A stretch of DNA of 64,000 nt from Nereocystis luetkeana (Eukaryota; Sar; Phaeophyceae; Laminariales; Laminariaceae). Position 1 is the stretch's first letter. Every line of letters starts with the position of its first letter. Below the pieces are notes generated by a model. The model ran no database searches. It was not told the origin of the DNA and saw only the letters and a list, made by a program, of their open reading frames with translations. This document shows positions 38,401 through 44,912 of the stretch, piece by piece. The translations under genes and the position numbers were made by a program. The stretch spans positions 13,944,869-14,008,868 of the forward strand of contig JARUPZ010000003.1 of NCBI GenBank assembly GCA_031213475.1, read 5' to 3'.

Positions 38401-40114
38401 GACATCAATATCGAGGCCTCTACTATACCATCATCTAACTGCGACAAGCTAAAGAGGAAATCACCTTATGTACTACTGTACGTACAATTACACGCCCGGC
38501 CGCCAATTTCCCTACAGCTGTCGTGGGCCAAGAAATACCGATCAAGTAAGGGTTCTTCTTCCCGGAACTCTCTTCCCGGCGACAAGATCGGGAAGCAAGC
38601 GTTGGCGACCGTCAGTGTTCACGATATAGCTGCCACGCGGATTCAAGCGCTGGTTCGCGCGGAACAAGCTTGTAAGAGGTCGGTGTTTCGAACGGGGCGA
38701 GCGGCCTGGGTTAGGTCGATGTACGGCAAAAATCGGAAAGTGTATGCGCAGACTCCTAGACACGGGGATCGCTGCAAGAGCACCGCCCCCCTCGCTAATT
38801 GTCAGTGACGCTGTTTCCACTTCGACTTACGACGGGCGAGACTGCGTACACATCGACAAGAGCCCGCGCATCCTGGCCACCGATAGCTGTATATTTTCCT
38901 TACCGTTCGAGCGCGTTCAGTTCGAACACGGAGCACAGCTTGCCTCATGGAACCCAAGATCATTAACGACTGCAATTGTGTACGCACTTGTGTCAACCGC
39001 GTGTCTCTGTTCTTGCTTTTCTCCCCGAAGGAGCACCCGCAAGAGAGAGATTCTGCAATGGCACCATCCTGACGTCTACGATTTGCGAAGGAAGCTCACG
39101 ATTCGCGCGTACGTGTGGCTCAGCCTGTACGTAGGAACGGCCGTGTGGATCAACCTCTGCTTCGTTTTCGCCTACGACACCCCAACAATATGGTACGAGT
39201 ACATTACCGGTTTCAGTGGATCAATGCTGCTGCAGCGGTGTCAGTTTATTGTCTGAGCTCCTGGCATTGGAGAGCTTGGTATCTTACACGAAACGCGACT
39301 TCGAACAAGTTTTCTCGGGCAACCCGACCAAAGTTTCTATGGGATTTTCCTGAAACACATACACATATAGTGCTGTCCGGTGGTTGCTCACTTGAGAGGC
39401 TCAACCATTGTAACTAACAATATTGAGCCAAAGACTGGAACCCCCTACTACCGCCGTGGTATTGCCCTGCCGAAGAAGTAGCTTGAGCGAGTATGATGTA
39501 TATCAAGCACAAAAAAAAACGTTCAAACACGCAACCGTTCTGGTTTTGAAGTGCCTAAACATGCTGACGTAAGTGTTGGTATTGTGGTACTTGTGAGGCG
39601 TGGACCTCAAGGCCGATTCGGCATCCATCTCGGGCATAACACGGAAATTGAAGACTTCCCGGAAGTCGCTACTCGCATATGTACGAAATGACAATACCGA
39701 CGATCGGGCAATCTGTAAAGCAGCAGTACAAGGACGTCATACCAAAAGAGGGTGGCCACCGAGGGCCACTGGTGTTGAACGGAGACATGATGGAGGCGCA
39801 CGGTTTGGCGAATATTTCTTTCGCGGCTCGCCATCGAACGCATTACCCTGCCGATAGCCATGCCATGTTCCGTACTCTCGCATGATGATAGTACTCAAAC
39901 CAATACCTGGTATAATTATTCTCTTTATGTATTGTCCAGGAGTTGGCTAACGGCGAGCGGTGTCACCATTGCCATTGACGTCGTCTTCAGAAAACCCATC
40001 AGCGTGCTCGTCAGGGCTAGCGTTCAGACCCTGCGGAACATCGTCAGCGTGCCTGGCGACGTCTACATCGGAAAGGGGGCAAACCGGCAGTCTCTTTCGC
40101 GAGTGGGACGTTGA
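11535..40114 (+). CDS. Gene 1: propeller/REJ/GPS multi-pass receptor-like protein
   Basis: Spliced gene of about 50 recognised exons encoding roughly 2,400 residues. Order: signal peptide; propeller-like ectodomain (12-19.1 kb); Pro/Thr repeat linker; Ig/REJ-like repeats (20.3-28 kb); GAIN-like region with a GPS site; first membrane helix (32.5 kb); basic loop; further hydrophobic exons; IQ-like motif; last exon with TGA at 40114. Introns use GT..AG and phases agree across nearly all joins up to the GPS. The architecture resembles polycystin-1/REJ-GPS receptors (family knowledge), so a surface adhesion or signalling role is inferred; no ligand can be named. The last exon could instead end at a GTGGGA donor and run into exons at 40.35-41.5 kb. 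A mirror copy is gene 2. A few joins (26/27, 34/36, 52/53) remain unresolved. Confidence 0.72.
11923..19121 (+). CDS. Gene 1 exons 2-14: beta-propeller-like ectodomain
   Basis: Exons read in one frame: 11923-12007, 12662-12865, 13129-13166, 13719-13800, 13889-13925, about 14213-14391, 15837-15980, 16158-16214, 16485-16625, 17103-17173, 18506-18587 and 19068-19121. They give about 390 residues rich in short beta-strand patterns ending in surface turns, such as KVLISSAAAEGGY, LDVVYVGISSADD, SIVVIGITDPLD, VYFAVSYADRIVAY and MMVVDPSGVYVF. Recurrent hydrophobic strand plus SS/SD turn is what a secreted seven-bladed propeller looks like, but no named propeller family is claimed. An additional short exon near 17246-17267 would keep phase. 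Exon 14 ends GTSTFDIPQ and joins the linker exon in phase 0. Confidence 0.62.
14640..14800. mobile_element. Family D MITE fragment in a gene 1 intron
   Basis: The block CTTCGAAGAAATTTGTTGGC followed by GCCACCCGACC matches the interior of the family D elements at 25835-26079 and 39262-39480. The ends are not clear. Confidence 0.5.
14813..14919. mobile_element. Family B (TTAA) MITE in a gene 1 intron
   Basis: It begins TTAACCCCTTTGAAACGG and ends GTTCTAGAAGGGGTTTAA. TTAA occurs at both borders and TTTTGTCCCCGAACTGGGAC lies inside. It is a homologue of 2067-2164 lying in the long intron after exon 7. Confidence 0.7.
15226..15334. mobile_element. Family C (TA) MITE, copy 2
   Basis: Starts TTACGGGGGACCATTTTAAA and ends TATGGTCCCCCGTAA, flanked by TA on both sides. 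It lies in the same gene 1 intron as the family B copy at 14813. Confidence 0.85.
17600..17960. mobile_element. Family D MITE, reversed, with nested TA MITE
   Basis: Before the nested element lies CCCACGGTAGTAGGGGTTTCC, a match to the family D terminal block. After it lie GGCCGGGTTGTGCCAACAAG and TTCTTCGAAAG, the reverse complement of the family D interior. A family C element (17730-17838) splits the two halves, so family D inserted first here. Confidence 0.5.
17730..17838. mobile_element. Family C (TA) MITE, copy 3
   Basis: Starts TTACGGGGGACCACAGTTAA and ends TTAACTATGGTCCCCCGTAA. The inverted repeat is nearly perfect over about 28 bases per side and the flanks are TA. This is one of the best-preserved copies. 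Confidence 0.9.
19482..20044 (+). CDS. Gene 1 exon 15: Pro/Thr repeat linker and first Ig/REJ strands
   Basis: The exon opens with five 17-residue repeats (51 bp each) of the form TPSPVPPPTPVPTTSPS, progressively degenerate, followed by more Pro/Ser/Thr. Such stretches are usually O-glycosylated stalks (family knowledge). It then enters PPKLVSATLLDTKHAFKLVF and ends CADMSVG in phase 2, the start of the Ig-like/REJ repeat typical of polycystin-like proteins. The acceptor is TACCACCAG and the donor GTGAGA. Gene 2's matching exon is exactly 51 bases shorter, so one linker unit was gained or lost. Confidence 0.85.
20300..21677 (+). CDS. Gene 1 exons 16-19: Ig/REJ-like repeats
   Basis: Exons 20300-20458, 20799-20898, 21162-21330 and 21454-21677 join with consistent phases. 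Two cycles of one fold are visible: a 'VSA..LD....F.LVFDG' or 'AQFSDDGTWITILFSS' strand, then C..L....ATVEILGNGATC, then a C-E-W pair (SAACEWSDGSTEAVVYF; CEWTGDRELDVSLG), then a PGG or SGS turn. This is the repeat found before REJ modules in polycystin-type proteins. The poly-C run at 20766-20774 is the pyrimidine tract before the exon 17 acceptor at 20797, so its length difference between arms (9 versus 8 C) is intronic. Confidence 0.8.
21921..25109 (+). CDS. Gene 1 exons 20-28: REJ-like module, first half
   Basis: Exons 21921-22195, 22496-22599, 22889-22966 (end uncertain), 23327-23458, 23825-23891, 24292-24358, about 24683-24819 and 25014-25109. REJ hallmarks in order: GLCGEVKFDARASSGGASR, TVTLTVENFLG, AEDIPSVIILGSS, KLTIPEYKLGYAGSTYLFRG, SVRASISGGEFRL, ADLVLDGSESTDEDD, SEVFTIPAGYL and VYEFSLNVS. 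The acceptor of the seventh exon listed (about 24683) could not be phased in either arm. The exon 28 donor is GCGAGA here but GTGAGA in gene 2. A role in ligand binding or mechanosensing would be by analogy only. Confidence 0.75.
25418..28008 (+). CDS. Gene 1 exons 29-34: REJ-like module, second half
   Basis: Exons 25418-25594, 25741-25805, 26367-26485, 26994-27166, 27509-27620 and 27902-28008 keep phase throughout. Recognisable pieces are TTYVGSRGVLQVVSYDAPDV, PVRRVNLVIRPNVLTSGSSY, SIVVNSSPYGGRVAANPAAG, LDWTDDADDLPLVFSFSYF and EWKGVLPLGRSTDNYTVSIA. The 'VVNSSPYGG ... DWTDDADDLPL' pairing is the strongest REJ signature in the gene. The intron between exons 30 and 31 carries two transposon insertions absent from gene 2. 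Confidence 0.82.
25835..26079. mobile_element. Family D MITE with empty site in arm 2
   Basis: Termini GGAGCCATCCCACGGTAGGG and its near complement (CCCTACCGTGGGGTGGCTCT) bound about 245 bases. The mirrored arm reads straight through this point (CTACTCTGCTCGG, near 56560-56580), so the element is an insertion in an intron of gene 1. The interior contains GAAGAAATTTGTTAGCGCCA, shared with 14640 and 39262. The target duplication may be CTCT but cannot be fixed because the flank is itself CT-rich. Confidence 0.8.
26215..26323. mobile_element. Family C (TA) MITE with clean empty site in arm 2
   Basis: The element TTACGGGGGACC...GGTCCCCCGTAA is flanked by TA. Gene 1's intron reads CCACAC-TA-[element]-TA-GTAGGGCTC, and the mirrored arm reads CCACACTAGTAGAGCTC with a single TA at 56428-56429. 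This proves TA as target duplication and insertion after the duplication. Confidence 0.95.
29151..30993 (+). CDS. Gene 1 exons 36-39: acidic stalk before the GAIN region
   Basis: Exons 29151-29315, 29663-29800, 30267-30421 and 30851-30993. Protein pieces: TTSLVRAFASVLVQELNETA, ELFGAMIGAVTNDYESLDY, SVLGVLVVLSGASETIGL, DALISSAATILADATEHGNG and MVNSIMSLMEKGLEDGEEAG. The alternating helical, acidic segments match the helical part expected upstream of a GPS-containing GAIN domain (family knowledge). The first of these exons is one of the most diverged between the arms. A further exon near 28.7 kb is likely but could not be defined. Confidence 0.72.
29340..29403. repeat. (CAG)n tract, about 20 units
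   Basis: Uninterrupted GCA/CAG triplets begin 25 bases after the GTGCGT donor of exon 36, so they are read as intronic although the frame stays open as poly-Ser. Gene 2 has only two CAG units at the same spot (53360s), so the expansion is specific to arm 1. Confidence 0.9.
30484..30700. mobile_element. Family A MITE, degenerate
   Basis: TTCTCACTTAAGGAGTTCCA, ACCGAAAAACAGACTTCAGG, GATGAATCCCATTGCC and a CTACGTCTATCGCGAC end correspond in order to blocks of 10221-10456. It lies in the intron between exons 38 and 39. The mirrored intron has no equivalent. Confidence 0.55.
31352..32193 (+). CDS. Gene 1 exons 40-41: GAIN-like region and GPS cleavage motif
   Basis: Exons 31352-31662 (103 codons after two leading bases) and about 31930-32193. 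The second contains PWCAYYNVETAEWEADGL and then VEVSCTSYHLSDFAV. This is the GPS pattern: Cys, Trp, a later Cys, then HL(S/T) followed by a hydrophobic strand. The HLS tripeptide at 32131-32139 is the canonical self-cleavage point (family knowledge). Two of the usual four Cys are replaced, so cleavage is likely but not certain. A TGA at about 31887 would interrupt the frame if the second exon began further upstream, as the longer open frame in gene 2 allows. Confidence 0.8.
32526..33077 (+). CDS. Gene 1 exons 42-43: first membrane helix and basic loop
   Basis: Exon 32526-32708 (61 codons, phase 0) encodes SSWWGIMLIVGTALLLISVA followed by VAVTVTKRGRN: a clear membrane helix with a positive stop-transfer end placing the following part inside the cell. 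Exon 32965-33077 is strongly basic (KRKKTRLGPRLAKRRRRT). Together they mark the boundary between ectodomain and cytoplasmic/membrane part, directly after the GPS as in adhesion-type receptors. Confidence 0.82.
33439..38251 (+). CDS. Gene 1 exons 44-51: multi-pass membrane region
   Basis: Exons 33439-33565, about 34101-34250, 34693-34857, 35048-35248, 36270-36415, 37530-37741 and 38201-38251. Hydrophobic stretches: ACQLSLLLFAQVMVQMMVEA, GLVFACLTQILIDLVCVALA, LGQVLIASSAASVLLAALTI, FKAVFGLAFARICVSLLQAV and EACIFVFAVLKIIACYT. Between them lie polar, probably cytosolic exons (for example the one with KSRHHDNALLALLQLIQSA). The number of helices cannot be fixed. I see no channel pore or PLAT domain, so equating it with a polycystin channel would go too far. 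Confidence 0.65.
38518..38671 (+). CDS. Gene 1 exon 52: IQ-like cytoplasmic segment
   Basis: The exon reads LSWAKKYRSSKGSSSRNS, then GKQALATVSVHDIAATRIQA and LVRAEQA before a GTAAGA donor. AATRIQALVR fits the first half of an IQ calmodulin-binding motif (IQxxxR), and the following basic residues fall after the splice site. The segment is conserved in gene 2 (45307-45460, same length). Calmodulin binding is an inference. Confidence 0.6.
39031..40114 (+). CDS. Gene 1 exons 53-54: last membrane helices and C-terminus
   Basis: Exon about 39031-39192 carries TIRAYVWLSLYVGTAVWINL and CFVFAYDTPT and ends TG. Exon 39940-40114 completes the Trp codon and reads SWLTASGVTIAIDVVFRKPI to the stop. Its 175-base length and stop codon are conserved in gene 2. 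The intron between holds a family D MITE. An in-phase donor (GTGGGA here, GTAGGA in gene 2) 11 bases before the stop leaves open that the gene continues. Confidence 0.65.
39262..39480. mobile_element. Family D MITE in the last intron of gene 1
   Basis: ACTTCGAACAAGTTTTCTCG and GGCAACCCGACC match the family D interior, and AACCCCCTACTACCGCCGTG resembles its right end. The mirrored intron in gene 2 is about 240 bases shorter, the size of this element. Confidence 0.55.
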
Positions 40115-40349
40115 CGCCCCGCCAGCATTTCTTTCATAATACTCTACTCGATTGATTCCGAGAGCACTCCTGGCGTATTGTGCTCTACGGTTATGAAAAA
40201 AACGAGCCAAAGACTCCCTCAATGCCCTCCTGCGCACACACGCACAGAGTTGAACGTTAGGGTATTCGCCTCGCGCGCTGACTGCTGTGAAGCATCTTTA
40301 TCGTCGAGTCATATGTAAACATTTCTCAGAGCTACATACTCGTACAGTA

Positions 40350-41512
40350 GTATATTGTGTTGCCGGGCTGCCGTACTTCTACACCAAACGGTCGCATCCG
40401 CATCAAGGGCCACGCAGTCGTTCTAGGCATGGCCGTCCACCTCGGAGCTTGCCTTCTTTCCTCGGTCCCGCACCATTGCCGCCGTGATCGGACTTACTCT
40501 GTTCAAGCGGTGGCGCAGGCGTACTCAAGCTGCCCGTAGCTTGCGGAGCTACATCGGATCGGATGCACCGTGTTCCGCAACTTCAAGGTAACCATACCGG
40601 TTTAGGTGGCCACCGGTACTATGTACTACCTGTACTTTATAACTGCTCGTACGCAGGTGGCGTCACAGTCGTATGTAGCCTTCGTATGTATATACTTAAC
40701 AACTTAGTGAGTGCGTCTAAGCACGACTATTTCGTTTTTAGGCGTGTCATGATTTAACCGCAACCGCATGATACACACGAAATCTCAACGTAATTATATC
40801 TCCGCGATGCGCACCCTGAAAAACAAACGTTGTCGAGCGTCGCTGCGGTAGGCCTCGTATCCGGCACGCCTCTTCCACGCCCGCCGGGCTTCCGATTCAG
40901 TCGGGGTCCAAATTCCTCTCCGTTCCTGTCTCTCTGTGCCCCAGGGAGCCCCCCCCGTGCGCCGTGGGTGGGAGCCGCTGAGCTCTGCGACGCTCGTGTG
41001 ATGACTCTATGCTACGGCCAAGCTGTGCGCTTGCTACCGTGCCAACACCCCTCAGGCCTACCTATGAGTCCGTGCATATGGATTTATTGATTGGGACTGC
41101 CATATCTGAAGTCATCGGACTACTGATCCCGTTTTACGTGTTACGTGTTGATAGCCATTACATACAGTTTCTTGTATCCTTCCGATCTCATCTTGCGAAT
41201 ACAGAATATTCAACAGGAGCACCCGCGATTCATCTACCGGGTCTATCCCCTCTTCTTGGCGATCGCACGACGGCGAGATGTGAGAACGGGCTCTTATTTA
41301 TTTTTTACCTCCCCTCCCCTCTCCGCCTGGGTCCACGCGGTTGCCACGCCCCCGCACCGCACTGACGACGAAAAGCTGTGCTCTTTCGCTTGAAGGAGAG
41401 CTATCTGAACCCCTCTAATAATAACTGAAGGCGTCCGCTGTGATATCGACTTTCATAAACTCGTGGGACATGGATCCCAACTACGTATTTCAAACCGCGT
41501 GGAATTATATGG
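40350..41512 (+). CDS. Candidate membrane-protein exons in the spacer
   Basis: Protein-like segments with plausible splice ends: 40340-40460 (GRIRIKGHAVVLGMAVHLGA), 40470-40590 in a shifted frame (RTIAAVIGLTLFKRWRRRTQ), about 41053-41150 (MDLLIGTAISEVIGLLIPFY), 41205-41279 (PRFIYRVYPLFLAIARRRD before GTGAGA) and about 41440-41512 (FINSWDMDPNYVFQTAWNYM before GTGCGT). They could continue gene 1 past its apparent stop or belong to a separate gene. No equivalent is seen in the mirror position. Function unknown. Confidence 0.35.
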
Positions 41513-41791
41513 TGCGTGTGGAGAGACTGGAAGCAACATATCGGCATGGCTGTGAACCGAAGACGAAAAGCGGCTCGTTTTACGGGGCTTTCACAGAAAA
41601 GTCTGCTGGTTTTGGTCGTTTTTGTTTAAAGCAAACCGAAACAGGAAAAAAACGAAAAAAAAACAAAACAAAACAGAACCCCTGAAACTGTTGGTAGGTT
41701 TCGGTCATTTTTCTCATACAAACCGAAACATATATGCATGTGCTGTCATCGTCCTTTCCTTGCGACGATGTTAAAAAAGAAAAGTGTGCCG

Positions 41792-42168
41792 GCGTCCCCG
41801 GTGGCTTAGCCAGTGGTCCGCGTGCCTACAAAGATCAATTTCGTGGGTTCAAATCTTGCCGAGTGCATGCTCGCAAGGGCTTTATCTCGCAAAACAATAT
41901 ATTGGCGCAAAGCGCGAAAGCGTGAGTCGGCTACATTCGATGAAAATCGACGAGCAGGGGGGGTAGCTGAACCCTATGCGCGACAAAAAAAGAAGGCACG
42001 AACCGGGAGGGGAGAGGGATGACACCGGGATGATACCTGTGACCACGGATTGTCCAGAGAAGACCGCTGAGGGTAAAACCTCCTACCTGGTACCTGGTAC
42101 CTGGTATGAGTTAAGCTGGAAAGTGAAAGTGATGTTTAAAAGACAATAAAATGCCGGTCTTTGATTGG
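41792..42168 (+). mobile_element. tRNA-derived SINE, longest copy
   Basis: The head carries an A-box-like TGGCTTAGCCAGTGG (41802-41816) and a B-box-like GGTTCAAATCT (41846-41856) at tRNA spacing. This is followed by the body shared with 11005-11240 and 55015-55240 (AAAGCGCGAAAGCGTGAGTC ... CTGTGACCACGGATTGTCC ... GAAAGTGAAAGTGATGTTTA). A short TACCTGG triplication lies inside at about 42087-42105. The internal promoter would be read by RNA polymerase III (family knowledge). It could also be a partial LINE tail, but the tRNA-like head argues for a SINE. Confidence 0.7.
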
Positions 42169-42660
42169 AAAAAAACGGAGAAAGGCCGAGTAAACCGACT
42201 TTCTTTTTGCGGTTCACGACCTCGCGTATCGGTCGAAGCCTGGAACTGAGTGTTTAGGCCTGAGAGTATCACCGATGCAATGCGATCATGTCGTGTTGTA
42301 CAATAATGGTGTTTGCGCAGGTTCGGCGTGGTGAGGGTGGGAGGGCAGAGGGCAAGCTTGCGAGGGTTCGTAGGCAGAAGTGATCACTCAAGCAGTGCTT
42401 CGAAAATATGTTTTGCACGAAGACGGCGTATAGCAGCTTTGCTTCGAAGTTAGTATTGGAGCCTTGCTTCAAAAGCCACGTGGGAACTGTTCTTCAAAAA
42501 TAATGTAGGAACGTTACGTTAAATTGATTTTTTTTACCCGAGATGGAAAACCAAATTCGAAAACTTTTAGGAATGTTCAGCAGTTGTGCTTTTGAACGGC
42601 TGAAAAACGACGATATCAGGGTCAACAACGTAGCACAAGGAAGGTATAGCTCCTAGGCTA
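42169..42660. other. No supported gene
   Basis: AT-richer than its surroundings, with only short frames on the minus strand. No repeat family or RNA signal was recognised. Confidence 0.4.
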
Positions 42661-42661
42661 G

Positions 42662-42880
42662 CTCGAGAGCCGTACCGAGTTGAAGCGCAATACACATGCC
42701 AATGTGAAAGAGGCGTTCGAGCGGCAAGACAAGTCTTACCACATCTATCTCGTGATCCATTTTTGGGCGAAGTGGGAACACTACCCTAGGTGGCTGGTCA
42801 TCGTTCCTAAAAACTGTCGTCGCTACAATGTGTTCAAGATATTACATCTACGGAATGAGTCGTATAATCGTCTCTGGTAA
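42662..42880 (+). CDS. Unassigned ORF, protein-like composition
   Basis: An open frame of about 72 codons ends TAA at 42880. Its middle reads KEAFERQDKSYHIYLVIHFW and AKWEHYPRWLVIVPKNCRRY, with the mixed hydrophobic/aromatic pattern of real protein. No start context, splice partner or domain is evident. It may be an exon or a mobile-element remnant. Confidence 0.25.
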   Translation, partial: LESRTELKRNTHANVKEAFERQDKSYHIYLVIHFWAKWEHYPRWLVIVPKNCRRYNVFKILHLRNESYNRLW

Positions 42881-43129
42881 CCTGTTTCTTCGAAGCATAA
42901 GTATGCAACAAAATGAGATGCGTAGGTATTCGTACCTTCACGTCTGGCTGTGATATTTACAAACCGTGACAACTCGCAGCTACTAGATTTGCTTTCAACT
43001 ATTGTACGACACCCGAAACCGAGAGCAGACGAGTTCAACTTTTGTCGGTTAGTCGTCTTTGGTGTTGTCTGAATAGACCCCACGACACACCGGTCAGCAC
43101 AACCTACCTACCTCGGTCCTCACCACATT

Positions 43130-44060
43130 GTGGTGTCCTACCCAACGGACGTCTGCGTAACACGCGAAATATTGAGTAGCTCGAAGTGGCAGTACAAAAA
43201 CATTCGACGGAAATATTTATGGAAACCCAGGGTCCAGTTTCTGGGGCATATCGAAATATGTGAGGGTATGGGTGAGCAAAATGAACCACACTTAATGGCT
43301 CCAATTACTCGTACTGTAGTGTGAATTGATTACTATATGTTATATGGGTCGATATGGAAAATTGAGAATCGGCGCGTTCATTTTCGTCTACTGCGACCAG
43401 TTTTTCAGGGACAACTGACGAGGATAACAGTCAACGAATATCTGGTACGACGTATCGATGCTGAATGTGGGTGGACCCTTCCGCGACGAAGAGGTATATC
43501 GTTTCAAACGTCGTGTTCGTATGACGATCCGTGTGCGAGGAAAGCCAAACCCATCGGGTCCCTTGGGCTTACAGCCTTCCGGACGCGCCTTCCGGAAGCG
43601 TCTGTTCCTACCACGAGGCCGTTGTCCCGACCCTTTTTTTTCTCGTGTAACCCCAGGTGACGCACCTTCTTTGTTGCGTTCCAAGGGTTCTCCATCAGCT
43701 GTCGACTGTGGCGGCAATCCTACATCGGTGGGGGGATCAATAGGTATCTGCGTGAGCAGTGATTCCCCCCCCCCCGACTTGGATTAACGAAACACCTTGT
43801 GCGGTATTGTCGTTAGATTGCGCACGCATGGCACTATACTCGTATTGATAATTTGTTGGGCTTTGAGCACCTCGAAACAAACGACCCACCGTATTCCGCG
43901 CCCGGTACATCCGCCCTAAAGTGCAGCTCTGCACGTTTACGCGCATCAACTCCTTTATAAGGTATGTCTTGTTTCGTTGGGCCCTACAGGAAAGTGCCAT
44001 GCGTCAGGAGGGCTTTCTTGGGTGTATCCGTCGCGTAGAGTACCTATGATACATAATTTG
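43130..44060. other. Inner spacer edge, weak ORFs only
   Basis: A possible plus-strand exon (43412-43491, GQLTRITVNEYLVRRIDAEC) and a minus-strand frame at 43737-44000 are open but unconnected. A poly-C run lies at 43766-43775. Similarity between the arms fades just inside the stop codons of the two genes, so this is unique spacer DNA. Confidence 0.35.
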
Positions 44061-44068
44061 GCGGGACG

Positions 44069-44912
44069 TCAACGTCCTACTCGCGAAAGAGACTGCCGGT
44101 TTGCCGCCTTTCCAATGTAGACGTCGCCAGGCACGCTGACAATGTTCCGCAGGGTCTGAATGCTAGCCCTGACGAGTACGCTGATGGGTTTCCTGAAGAC
44201 GACGTCAATGGCGATGGTGATACCGCTCGCCGTCAGCCAGCTCCTGAAAAATGCAACGTAGCAATGCGAAACAACGTTAGCTCGAAAAAGTCAGATGTGG
44301 AGGCAAAGTGGGTTTGCAGCATGGGCAGCATGTTCAATGTGCGTCGGCATCGTAGAAGGGACACTCGCGGAATCGTGGCTGCCACATATTTCCTTCCAAA
44401 TGACGACTCTCGATGGCAACCATTATTCGCACGTGGTGTGTCCGTATTGCTGGTGTTCAGATTGACAGGTGATCGGTGTTGCCATTTGAGGTATACATAG
44501 AGGTTTAGCGGTATGTCTTAAACTCTCCGTCAAGCATCAGATGGGCTGAAAAGCGTCAAAGAGGAGCGGATTAGCTCCAGACGACAGATTGTGGAGCCAG
44601 CAGCGCTTACAGCACACTTCTGTTTTTTTTTTCATCGTTAAAAACGATTTTATCTTGTCGAGTAGTAAAGGTCTTGAGTGCGCTCATTACGCATCTTACT
44701 TGTGCCGGAACGTAACGTGTAAAACATATTTACGCACCATACTGTTGGCGTGTCGTACGCGAAAACGAAGCAGAGGTTAATCCACACGGCCGTTCCTACG
44801 TACAGGCTGAGCCACACGTAAGCACGGATCGTGAGCTTTCTTCGCAGGTCGTAGATATCGGGATGGTGCCATTGCAGAATCTCTCTCTTGCGGGTGCTCC
44901 TTCGGGGAGAAA
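44069..44912 (-). CDS. Gene 2 last two exons
   Basis: The exon ending at 44738 encodes the same hydrophobic segment as gene 1 (RAYVWLSLYVGTAVWINLCF). Exon 44069-44243 encodes SWLTASGITIAIDVVFRKPI to the stop and differs from gene 1 by a few conservative changes (V/I, G/A). The intron between is about 240 bases shorter than in gene 1 because the family D MITE is absent. Confidence 0.65.

Larger units (their letters stand above)
18250..40120 (+). repeat. Arm 1 of the large inverted duplication
   Basis: Exon by exon this stretch is the reverse complement of 44060-64000. Anchor pairs include 18506-18587 with 63472-63553, 21921-22195 with 60100-60374, 32526-32708 with 50160-50342, and 39940-40114 with 44069-44243. 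Each pair has identical length. The arm is about 2 kb longer than its partner, partly through transposon insertions. The true outer end cannot be fixed because arm 2 runs off the window. Confidence 0.93.
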
